Shown in pieces: positions 1 to 6,379 of a DNA stretch of 15,234 bases. Source of the stretch: Promethearchaeota archaeon. GTDB taxonomy: Archaea > Asgardarchaeota > Lokiarchaeia > Sigynarchaeales > SOKP01. The DNA is taken from positions 1-15,234 of the forward strand of contig SDNN01000054.1 in assembly GCA_004524425.1 (NCBI GenBank). The letters run 5' to 3'. The notes under the pieces were generated by a model. That model did not search any database. It was not told where the DNA came from and saw only the letters and a program-made list of their open reading frames with translations. Position 1 is the stretch's first letter, and every line of letters begins with the position of its first letter. The position numbers and the translations under genes were made by a program.

Positions 1-427
1 ATCGCATCTATCGATTAAGAAATATGATGAATTTGTTTTTTGCCGGAATTTCGTATTATAAGCCTCCTTTTTACCCACCAATTGTACATGCTACTATTTT
101 CATATTCCCTAATTCTTTAAAATTAAATTATGAAAACCGATCAAAAAATACCTACTTTTTACGTGATTTTATAATTTTTTTTCATTACTAAAAGAATCGA
201 ATGACGATTGAAAAAATCGTAATTCTTGTTTGAAGTAACGAAAAAGTCAAGAAAAAAAACTTTTCTGTCATTTTTTCTTATGAAATTTTTTAAAGAATTT
301 TTGTTCAACAATCATGATCAAGTAGGCACTCAATTCTCTTTTTCGTCATTTGGATTACTGATAATTTACCATATATCACAATTTATACGAAATTAGTAAA
401 ACCCAATCAGATTTATTTCCCAAATAA

Positions 428-435
428 TTTAAATA
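428..435 (+). promoter_or_regulatory. TATA box for the 517 gene
   Basis: TTTAAATA matches the archaeal TATA consensus. A start of transcription about 25 nt downstream would fall near 457, giving a leader of about 60 nt that contains the Shine-Dalgarno of the gene at 517. The transcript start is inferred. Confidence 0.5.
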
Positions 436-438
436 CTA

Positions 439-461
439 GACTGATCTTACTTAGATCAGTC
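439..461. promoter_or_regulatory. Perfect inverted repeat, probable operator
   Basis: Two 9-nt arms, GACTGATCT and AGATCAGTC, are exact reverse complements separated by a 5-nt spacer (TACTT). The element begins 3 nt after the TATA box and covers the predicted transcription start, where an archaeal repressor would block polymerase. No T-run follows it, so a terminator is unlikely. The binding protein is unknown. A dimeric helix-turn-helix regulator is the natural candidate, and the window's Lrp is one possibility. Confidence 0.55.
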
Positions 462-498
462 ATAAAAATTAAACAAAATTAAGAAAAAAAGAAAAATA

Positions 499-509
499 GA
501 GGAAGTGAT
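499..509 (+). promoter_or_regulatory. Shine-Dalgarno that fixes the start at 517
   Basis: GAGGAAGTGAT resembles the anti-Shine-Dalgarno complement GGAGGTGATC. It ends 7 nt before ATG 517. It overlaps the in-frame GTG at 505, so that GTG is too close to be the start. Confidence 0.65.
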
Positions 510-516
510 TAAAAAA

Positions 517-867
517 ATGTCATTAGAAATGGAAAAATTATCACAAAAAGTTAAAGAACTAGGGGTTTCTGATCAACAACGAAAAAAAATATATGAATAT
601 GCGAGCCTTGTAAACCAAGATTTAATTGACGAGGTATGCCCAGCATTGTTTAGACTTTGTTTGAACTCTGAAAAAGGACCATTAAAAAATGAATTGGGAA
701 GAGTGATTTTTCACTTACAAAAAAATGAACGATTAAATACCAGAATTGGCCTGGAAAAATTAATTGATGCTTCTCTGATAGTTAATCCAAAAGAAATGTT
801 CAAAATTCTCAATAATTCTGGGAAGGATGGTCAACGATTAGGAGAGCAAATTAAATCAGTCTTTTAA
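517..867 (+). CDS. Small alpha-helical protein of unknown function
   Basis: I do not recognise this 116-residue protein. It looks soluble and almost wholly alpha-helical, with a charged N-terminal heptad-like stretch, no signal peptide and no membrane segment. Its only two cysteines, at about residues 41 and 48, do not form a metal-binding motif. The start is placed at ATG 517 because a strong Shine-Dalgarno lies 7 nt upstream; an in-frame GTG at 505 sits inside that Shine-Dalgarno. The gene has its own TATA box and a palindrome over the predicted transcript start, so it is probably a single-gene, regulated unit. A T-rich stretch (about 868-907) follows and could terminate it. Coding status is supported by these signals and by the biased composition; the function is unknown. 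Confidence 0.6.
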   Translation: MSLEMEKLSQKVKELGVSDQQRKKIYEYASLVNQDLIDEVCPALFRLCLNSEKGPLKNELGRVIFHLQKNERLNTRIGLEKLIDASLIVNPKEMFKILNNSGKDGQRLGEQIKSVF

Positions 868-1011
868 AAAATTTTATTAAAAAAATTTTATTATTTTACC
901 TTTTTTGATTATAAGAATATAAAATTAATTGAGTACCTTATTCAAAATATAAGAGAAACTTTTATTATTTCCCCGTGTTTATTATCTTAAAGAATAAGCC
1001 TTGATATTATT

Positions 1012-1314
1012 ATGACAGACACAAGCGAAGAGTCAAAAATGGAAAAGGCGTGGGATTATTACGAGAAGATAAAACAGTCACTCGACGGATTGTTTGAAAT
1101 ACTTACTCTAAATTTTGATAAGGATGAGATGTTTTATCAGTGTGGGGTAGACAATCTACAGATTTTAAAAGAGACCATCATGGACTTGTTAAAACATGAT
1201 TATAACCCCGCTGAGATTAAGAGAAAAATGAGGGACTTAGAATTTTCAATGAAAAAATGTCTTTTCTTTGATAAAGACCAGGAAGAGGAAAAGGAATCAC
1301 GAGCCAGAGAATAA
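1012..1314 (+). CDS. Small charged helical protein of unknown function
   Basis: I do not recognise this 100-residue protein. It is strongly charged and predicted helical, with an amphipathic core (about residues 10-75) and a Glu/Lys/Arg-rich tail. It has three cysteines (about 44, 83 and the nearby region) but no CxxC pair, and no signal or membrane segment. ATG 1012 has no Shine-Dalgarno; an AT-rich TATA-like stretch near 980-992 would allow a leaderless transcript. ATG 1039 is an alternative internal start. A 144-nt gap separates it from the upstream gene, so the two are probably not one operon. It may be a small helical adaptor, but nothing in the sequence names a partner. Confidence 0.5.
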   Translation: MTDTSEESKMEKAWDYYEKIKQSLDGLFEILTLNFDKDEMFYQCGVDNLQILKETIMDLLKHDYNPAEIKRKMRDLEFSMKKCLFFDKDQEEEKESRARE

Positions 1315-1466
1315 TTTAGTGGAAATTAGGATTAGATCTTGTTTTTTACATGTTTAGCTTATCTCTGATTATTTTTTAAATTTTTCGATTAAAAAGAGAA
1401 AGTAAAAATTATCTCCTTATTTATTTAGTATATCATAAATAGAATCATTTATGCATGATTTAAACT

Positions 1467-2498
1467 TTGTTTGTTCCTGGTAATTATAAATCTGAAACGA
1501 AAAAAATAGGCGATGTATATCAGATAAAGATTGATGTTCCATTTCCTGTCAAGTATGTTTACGTGTACATTTTTAAAGCAGGAGATGCTCATTTCATGTT
1601 TGATGCTGGCTTGGACATGGGCAATTGGGGAAAAATATTTTTTGCTGAACTTGAAAAGATAAATTTATCTCCTAAAGATATCGATTATTGTTTTGTCTCT
1701 CACAATCATTTGGATCATATTGGGATGATCAGAAAGCTCAAGCGTAAAAATCCAGACATTAAGATACTGATGAGTGAAATAACTAGCGATATACTGAAAT
1801 GGGAGACCAATCCCGATAATTCCAAGGAAATTGAAAAAGCAGCAGTAGAAATGGCTAACCAAGCAATAAAATATGGGATTTCAGAACAGCAAGGAAAGAG
1901 ATTAGTTCAATGGTTCACGATGTGGCCAAATCTCAGGAAATATCATGAACCTGATGATGTTTTACATGATGGTGATGAGATAACGATACAGGGTAAAAAA
2001 TTAAGAATGATATGGACTCCTGGACATGCTTTAGGACACTCTTGCATTTTTGATGAACAAAAGCAGTTTTTATTTTCAGGAGATCACATCCTTTCTAGAA
2101 TTACTCCTCATATAGGAAATTTTCTCGTAAACCCAGAACTTAATGAAAAATACGATTTTGAAGACATCTTAAATCATTATTTAAAATCTTTAGATAGAAT
2201 AGATAAGTTACATCCAAGAATCATATTTCCAGCTCATCAAGAAGTGATTTATGATCCACATGAACGGATAATGGAGATTAAAAAACATCACGATAAAAGA
2301 CTCCAGGAGATATCAAGTTTAATTAAAAATAATCCTTTAACCCCGTTAAGAATTTCACAAATACACTTCGGAGAGGACTTAGATGAGATGAATTCATATT
2401 TAGCACTCAGTGAAGTTTTAGGTCATCTTATTTACTTAGAGAAAAAGAATAAAGTAGAGAGAATTCAAAAGGATGGAAAAATCCTTTTCATAACTTGA
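1467..2498 (+). CDS. Metallo-beta-lactamase-fold hydrolase with C-terminal winged helix
   Basis: This 343-residue protein is a dinuclear-metal hydrolase of the MBL superfamily, of the glyoxalase II/LACTB2-like branch by layout. The metal ligands are visible: SHNHLDHIG (H79, H81, D83, H84), TPGHALGH (H187), SGDH (D206) and PAH (H257). An insert at about residues 105-165 sits between the first and second ligand groups. Residues 265-343 form a predicted winged-helix-like tail, as in LACTB2 and related enzymes. The substrate cannot be read from the sequence. The start is uncertain: a stop codon lies six bases upstream in frame (1461-1463) and the only standard start near the N-terminus is TTG 1467, without a Shine-Dalgarno. 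ATG 1451 is in another frame and stops after ten codons. The gene converges on the Lrp gene and appears to be a single unit. Confidence 0.88.
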   Translation: MFVPGNYKSETKKIGDVYQIKIDVPFPVKYVYVYIFKAGDAHFMFDAGLDMGNWGKIFFAELEKINLSPKDIDYCFVSHNHLDHIGMIRKLKRKNPDIKILMSEITSDILKWETNPDNSKEIEKAAVEMANQAIKYGISEQQGKRLVQWFTMWPNLRKYHEPDDVLHDGDEITIQGKKLRMIWTPGHALGHSCIFDEQKQFLFSGDHILSRITPHIGNFLVNPELNEKYDFEDILNHYLKSLDRIDKLHPRIIFPAHQEVIYDPHERIMEIKKHHDKRLQEISSLIKNNPLTPLRISQIHFGEDLDEMNSYLALSEVLGHLIYLEKKNKVERIQKDGKILFIT

Positions 2499-2681
2499 TT
2501 TATTTAATACTCATCCTTTTAATAAATTTAAATTAAATATGAGGAATAACTGTTTTTGGACACTAATTAGATTTGCATTGATCATTTCTTATCCAACTAG
2601 ATTTTAGCTTACAATGTAAAATCTCAAGAATGCCCTTAGAATTTTACTTTCGTGAATAACTTCTTTAAAGGCATTATTATC

Positions 2682-3143
2682 TCAAATTATGATTGTTCCA
2701 TTTTGAGACGACGATTTTATTGGTTTTAAAACAACGCAAACCCTTTCCACGCTTTTAACGTCGCCTCTTCCACGGAAAGATTCAATTAATGCATCTAATT
2801 CATTAATGTCGGGTACGTTGACTTTTACCAAGACTCCACATTGTCCCGCTAGAAAATAAACCTCTTCGCACTGAGGCAAAACTTGAGTTTCTCTTAACAA
2901 TTCTTTTATTTCGGATTCGTTTTTAGGTATGAGAGTCACAAATGCAACTATGCATTTTTCATCTTCTCTGCAGATTTTAATCGTGAATTTCTCTATTACA
3001 CCTTCCTCTTGTAGTTTTATCACCCTTTTTCTCACGGTTGATTCAGATAAACCAACTTCATCAGCAATTTCCCGGTAAGGTCTCCTTGAATCTTCAATTA
3101 ACATTTCAAGAATTGTTTTATCTTTTCCATCCAAATTTTTCAT
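2682..3143 (-). CDS. Lrp/AsnC-family transcriptional regulator
   Basis: At 153 residues this is the usual Lrp/AsnC length. Residues 4-50 form the winged helix-turn-helix: LDGKDKTILEMLIEDSR leads into the recognition-helix region SESTVRKRVIKLQEEG. Residues about 63-140 form the alpha/beta RAM domain that binds an effector and drives oligomerisation. A short polar tail follows. ATG 3143 is set by a strong Shine-Dalgarno, GGAGGAGTGA on the minus strand, 8 nt upstream. The gene lies 88 nt downstream of metF on the same strand, with its own TATA box and a T-rich tract in between. It may therefore be transcribed alone, with some read-through from the hdr-met genes. Its position suggests that it senses an amino acid or C1 metabolite and controls that operon or itself. 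The effector is unknown. Confidence 0.93.
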   Translation of the reverse strand: MKNLDGKDKTILEMLIEDSRRPYREIADEVGLSESTVRKRVIKLQEEGVIEKFTIKICREDEKCIVAFVTLIPKNESEIKELLRETQVLPQCEEVYFLAGQCGVLVKVNVPDINELDALIESFRGRGDVKSVERVCVVLKPIKSSSQNGTIII

Positions 3144-3197
3144 GTTTATTTCACTCCTCCTATTCTGATATAAAAATAAAAAAAATTACTAAATTAT

Positions 3198-3207
3198 ATT
3201 TTATAAA
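3198..3207 (-). promoter_or_regulatory. TATA box of the Lrp gene
   Basis: On the minus strand this reads TTTATAAAAT. Transcription would start near 3177 and leave a leader of about 34 nt carrying the GGAGGAG Shine-Dalgarno (3152-3160). The spacing fits well and argues that the regulator has its own promoter, although it sits last in a same-strand gene row. Confidence 0.45.
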
Positions 3208-3231
3208 AAAATTCAACTACATTATGTTTCA

Positions 3232-4170
3232 TTAGAAATCTTTTAACAATGGATCGAACAACCGCTCATATTCCACGGCCATGCAGTGAATTCCCGCTGC
3301 TTTTGTCGTTTTCTTGATTTCCTTTATGAAAGGCTCGAAAAATTCGATGTTTATCTTGTCGATCGCCGCGTATTTCCCTTTTTTATCTCCTTTGTTTTCT
3401 TTTTCAGCAGTTTTAAGAGATTTCAACAGATCCTTGGGAACCGAGACTCCCGGTATGAAATTATCAAAGTACCAAGCAATTCCATGGCTTTTTAAGGGAA
3501 AAATACCCAGTAAAACAGGTACATTGAATTGCTCAAGATCTTTGAGAAAAGCTTTTGCTTCATCGATATCAAATGCTGTCTGGGTCTGTATAAAATCTAT
3601 ACCCTGCTCTACTTTTCTGCCAACTTTTAGAATTTCTGGTTCTCTTGGATTGCTATTAGGATTTGCCACGCAGCCATAATTCATTTCAATTTTTCCGCCT
3701 TCAAGTTCATTCCCTTCATAATCCGTTCCTTCATCAATCATTTTTGAGAGCATTTCACAGAACTGCGTGCTGTCAATATCATAGACTGCCCGTCCTTTCT
3801 TATGGTCTCCGAGAGCAGTATGATCTCCAGTAAGCGTGAGTATGTTTTTCAAACCTAATACTGCTCCCGCGATAACGTCCCCAAATAGTGCCACTCGATT
3901 ACGATCTCTTACAGTCACTTGCCATACCGCTTCTAATCCCACTTTATCCTGAACTAGGTAACTTGGTACCAATGAAGACATATAAGCATCACCCTGAGGA
4001 CCATCAGTGACGTTTGCTGCCACGATCTTGCCTGTTTTTTTCATCTCTTCTGCGCCATGAAGGATCTCACTAAGATCCAAAATCTTTTTTGGTTCGAGTT
4101 CTCCAGTTATAACAAATTGTCCTTCCTGTACAGCCTTACATAAATTGCTATACGCTGGTCTTTTTGCCAT
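3232..4170 (-). CDS. metF: Methylenetetrahydrofolate reductase, MetF family
   Basis: MetF reduces 5,10-methylene-THF to 5-methyl-THF with a flavin in a TIM barrel. With ATG 4170 the protein has 312 residues, normal for the short anaerobic type. Visible family signatures are FVITGELEP near the N-terminus (active-site Glu, about 24-26), VTDGPQGD (about 55-61), LTGDHTALGDHKKGRAVYDID (in two parts, about 113-133), IQTQTAF (about 194-200) and LGIFPLKS (about 221-228). A longer frame starts at 4209 but would overlap metV by 38 nt and add a Lys/Arg-rich leader. ATG 4170 lies one base after the metV stop and has GGGGGAG 10 nt upstream, so I prefer it. Tight coupling to metV indicates a MetVF complex; the hdr genes upstream suggest its electron source. 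Most archaea use F420-dependent Mer for the equivalent step, so a MetF here is notable. Confidence 0.93.
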   Translation of the reverse strand: MAKRPAYSNLCKAVQEGQFVITGELEPKKILDLSEILHGAEEMKKTGKIVAANVTDGPQGDAYMSSLVPSYLVQDKVGLEAVWQVTVRDRNRVALFGDVIAGAVLGLKNILTLTGDHTALGDHKKGRAVYDIDSTQFCEMLSKMIDEGTDYEGNELEGGKIEMNYGCVANPNSNPREPEILKVGRKVEQGIDFIQTQTAFDIDEAKAFLKDLEQFNVPVLLGIFPLKSHGIAWYFDNFIPGVSVPKDLLKSLKTAEKENKGDKKGKYAAIDKINIEFFEPFIKEIKKTTKAAGIHCMAVEYERLFDPLLKDF

Positions 4171-4171
4171 T

Positions 4172-4867
4172 TTAAGTTTTCTCCCCCTCTTTTTCTTCTT
4201 CGGTTGCATACTCTTTATAAATCGTCACATAACTTGGACTGGTAGATAATCTATAATCTCTGGGACCTCTATATTTTTTGAATAAATCAAGTCTGTCAAG
4301 TTCTTTAAGACGCTTCCAAATTTCAACCCACGCACAGGGCTTGGTATATCCTCCAACTTCGCACATTCCATCAACCATGCCACCACATGGGCCATTGCTT
4401 AAGTGCTTAGCACACCCTGCTCGGGGACATATCCCTCCTGTTTCTCCAATGATACAATCACCACACGTTTCACAATATTCTATGAAGAAATTTTCACCAT
4501 TATTTTGTACTCCTCCGAAATGGCTGTTTTGAGCAGGGAAAGTCATGATTTGTGGAAGCACCTTATTCATCATCACCACACCAAGCCCACAGGCCAGGGA
4601 TACTATTGCATCATAATCATCCACAAGAGGTCGGCATGTTGTGGCCGCAATTCGGTCATCACACTGTCTTAAAACAGTCATGGCTTTCCATTTTAATTTT
4701 TTGCCATCGGTGCGCGCTTTCAGTTCTAAAAGTTGACCAAGAACTTTTGCTTCATTTAAAGAACGTGGAGGTTGACAACAACCATCACAACCAGCAATCA
4801 AGATTTTATCATATGGTTTGATATAATCGTATATTTCATCAATATCTTTTAGTTGCGTAATTATCAT
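4172..4867 (-). CDS. metV: MetV-like iron-sulfur partner of MetF (MTHFR C-terminal-domain family)
   Basis: This 231-residue protein belongs to the MetV / methylene-THF reductase C-terminal family, the Fe-S and zinc partner of MetF in acetogens. The N-terminal part (1-110) carries GCDGCC (C27, C30, C31) plus C69, C78 and C93. The C-terminal part is the family signature: CETCGDC (C132, C135, C138), C147, C152, then NGPCGG (C161), C169 and PCAWVEIWKRLKEL (C178). The rich cysteine set fits two or more [4Fe-4S] clusters passing electrons between an Hdr module and the MetF flavin. The start is ATG 4867 with AGGAG 10 nt upstream. It sits one base from metF and 90 nt after hdrB; that gap holds a T9 run and a TATA-like box, so metVF may also be transcribed apart from hdrACB. 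Confidence 0.88.
   Translation of the reverse strand: MIITQLKDIDEIYDYIKPYDKILIAGCDGCCQPPRSLNEAKVLGQLLELKARTDGKKLKWKAMTVLRQCDDRIAATTCRPLVDDYDAIVSLACGLGVVMMNKVLPQIMTFPAQNSHFGGVQNNGENFFIEYCETCGDCIIGETGGICPRAGCAKHLSNGPCGGMVDGMCEVGGYTKPCAWVEIWKRLKELDRLDLFKKYRGPRDYRLSTSPSYVTIYKEYATEEEKEGEKT
4181..4190 (-). promoter_or_regulatory. Shine-Dalgarno that fixes the metF start
   Basis: The minus strand reads AGAGGGGGAG inside the last codons of metV, 10 nt before ATG 4170. It favours that start over the upstream ATG at 4209. Confidence 0.6.
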
Positions 4868-4934
4868 TTTAAATTTCTCCTAAATTTTCACCAATCTTTT
4901 ATTTTTTTTAAATATACTATTTAAATTTTAAATT

Positions 4935-4951
4935 CTATTTATAAAAAAAAA
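4935..4951 (-). promoter_or_regulatory. T-run and internal promoter candidate between hdrB and metV
   Basis: Just after the hdrB stop, the minus strand has nine consecutive T (4943-4951), the usual archaeal termination signal. It is followed at once by TTTATAAATAG, a good TATA box. Transcription from it would start near 4912, 45 nt before metV. This could allow partial termination and restart inside the operon. No mapping data are available. Confidence 0.4.
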
Positions 4952-4957
4952 CTTTTT

Positions 4958-5842
4958 TTAAGTTGTTAGTTTTTCAATCAATTTATTCGGTTTAACACTT
5001 CTTCTACTTAAACTTAGCTCTTCAAGTTCTACACCTAATGCCACTGCCATTATCTCGGGCAAGTAAAGGATGGGTATATCCAAATCTTTTTCAGACTTGC
5101 GTGATATAATCTTCTCTTTCCTATCATATTGGGTGACACAAGCAGGGCATACGGCAATAAGTGCATCAACCTCCTCTTCGAGCCCACATAACTCCGTCAT
5201 TTTCTCTTCAACCAATTCTTCTCCTATTTCATCCTGTAGACGAGCGCAATAACCACAGCATTCTAATTTAGTGGCGAAATCAATTGTTTTTGCACCCAAG
5301 TTTTGTAATATGATGTCAATTTTCTCTGGTTTTTCTGGATGGTCAAACTGCATTATTTTACTTGGTCTTATCAAATGACAACCATAATGAACAGCTAAAT
5401 TAAGATCATCAAGAGGCTTAACCATTAGGCTTTTAATCTTATCAAGCCATTCTGGTTGGGAAAATAATTCAACGAAATGATAGACCTTTGTTGTTCCCTT
5501 ATAAGTGTAGTTAATTTTCTTTAGAATCTCATTAATTCTCTTGCGATATACTTCATCTTCTTCAAGTAAAACACTAACAGTTTTTAAGGTCTCATAACAA
5601 CCTGAACAGATAGTTAAGACATCTAAACCCATATTTTCGGCAATGGCCAGATTTCTCGCTCCTAAAGCCATCCATGTATCGATATTTAACGATTGTAAAG
5701 ACACGGGCTCAGGACAACAGCTTACACCTTCCATTTCCTTTAATCCAAGACCTAAAATGCTTGCGATATCTCTAAATGCTTTCTCGAGATGGGGTAATTT
5801 TAATGGTATCGTACATCCTAAGAAAAATGCATAATCCACCAT
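4958..5842 (-). CDS. hdrB: Heterodisulfide reductase subunit B (HdrB)
   Basis: HdrB carries the two non-cubane [4Fe-4S] clusters that split disulfides in methanogens. This 294-residue protein has the canonical length and both CCG motifs with textbook spacing: C10-x31-C42C43-x35-C79-xx-C82 and C155-x39-C195C196-x35-C232-xx-C235. All cluster ligands are therefore present. An extra cysteine (C199) follows the second CC pair. The start ATG 5842 abuts the hdrC stop directly (TAAATG), with GGAG about 12 nt upstream, indicating translational coupling. In a metVF operon the HdrBC pair may pass electrons to MetV rather than reduce CoM-S-S-CoB. The true acceptor (a disulfide or MetVF) cannot be told from sequence. 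Confidence 0.95.
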   Translation of the reverse strand: MVDYAFFLGCTIPLKLPHLEKAFRDIASILGLGLKEMEGVSCCPEPVSLQSLNIDTWMALGARNLAIAENMGLDVLTICSGCYETLKTVSVLLEEDEVYRKRINEILKKINYTYKGTTKVYHFVELFSQPEWLDKIKSLMVKPLDDLNLAVHYGCHLIRPSKIMQFDHPEKPEKIDIILQNLGAKTIDFATKLECCGYCARLQDEIGEELVEEKMTELCGLEEEVDALIAVCPACVTQYDRKEKIISRKSEKDLDIPILYLPEIMAVALGVELEELSLSRRSVKPNKLIEKLTT

Positions 5843-6376
5843 TTATTCATCACTCTCCTTTTTTTTAATGAGACCTCCTAATCCGGTCTCTTCAATTATA
5901 TATCTTATTTCATCAAGATCTGGGGAAATAATTTGTGGCAATCCCATTCTATTCCTCCTTCTGTCAATATTGTCTTTCAATCCACCCGTATAAGGAACAA
6001 CAAATCCATTGTCATATATCACTTCTACTGTACCAGAATATTCCTTAGGTACTTTTCCTTCTTTTGCTGCCAAGTTTCGTAAGAGTGCTAAAATAAAAGA
6101 ATAATCCACGTTCTTGGGACATCTTTCAGTACATCTATGACATAAGGAACAGGTCCATATTGCTTGACTGGACAAAACCTCTTCTCTTAAACCCAAAAGG
6201 CATGAGGCAACAACTCTATGAGGTTGCATGTCAACATACTCCGTGACAGTACAACCAGAACTGCAGACACCACATTGAATGCATTTCAATAAAGATTTCG
6301 CTCCAATTTTTTCACTAATTTCATATCGAAACTCTCTATCTAATTCACTTGCATTTTTTTTAATCATTTGAGTCAT
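5843..6376 (-). CDS. hdrC: Heterodisulfide reductase subunit C (HdrC)
   Basis: HdrC is the small ferredoxin subunit that wires HdrA to HdrB. The 177-residue protein has two [4Fe-4S] motifs, C32-xx-C35-xx-C38-xxx-C42 and C76-xx-C79-xx-C82-xxx-C86, in the order and spacing of soluble HdrC. No membrane segment is present, so this is the cytoplasmic type rather than the HdrE-linked kind. The C-terminal 60 residues, with conserved-looking YTGGLKDNIDRRRNRMGLP, fit the HdrC tail. ATG 6376 lies 3 nt after the hdrA stop with AAGGAGGT 10 nt upstream, inside the end of hdrA. A second in-frame ATG at 6367 is less well spaced. Together with hdrA and hdrB it forms one tightly packed unit. Confidence 0.95.
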   Translation of the reverse strand: MTQMIKKNASELDREFRYEISEKIGAKSLLKCIQCGVCSSGCTVTEYVDMQPHRVVASCLLGLREEVLSSQAIWTCSLCHRCTERCPKNVDYSFILALLRNLAAKEGKVPKEYSGTVEVIYDNGFVVPYTGGLKDNIDRRRNRMGLPQIISPDLDEIRYIIEETGLGGLIKKKESDE

Positions 6377-6379
6377 TTT

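Larger units (their letters stand above)
1..504. other. Gene-poor AT-rich leader region
   Basis: I see no supportable gene in this stretch. One plus-strand frame stays open from the left edge to about position 190, but its aromatic-rich, low-complexity translation has no recognisable motif. On the minus strand a strong Shine-Dalgarno-like AAAGGAGG lies at about 65-72, but no ATG, GTG or TTG follows at a usable distance in an open frame. The only supported elements are at the right end: a TATA box and a perfect palindrome serving the gene that starts at 517. Confidence 0.5.

Noticed and set aside
1..72. Minus-strand AAAGGAGG as a ribosome site for a gene leaving the left edge
   Set aside because: No ATG, GTG or TTG lies at suitable spacing in an open frame, and the frames checked either stop or lack a start.
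3..190. Plus-strand frame open from the left edge, possibly the 3' end of a gene
   Set aside because: The translation is aromatic- and Asn-rich with no motif, typical of chance frames in AT-rich DNA, and there is no supporting signal.
1451..1483. ATG 1451 as the true hydrolase start with a frameshift
   Set aside because: It is in another frame and stops after ten codons. The TTG frame already holds a full MBL domain, so a frameshift is not needed, though a short N-terminal error cannot be excluded.
4171..4209. Upstream ATG giving a 325-residue MetF
   Set aside because: It overlaps metV by 38 nt and encodes only a Lys/Arg-rich leader. The ribosome site fits ATG 4170.
4278..4821. Overlapping plus-strand frames opposite metV
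   Set aside because: They are shadows of the antisense metV gene, rich in His, Ser and Pro, with no motif or ribosome site.
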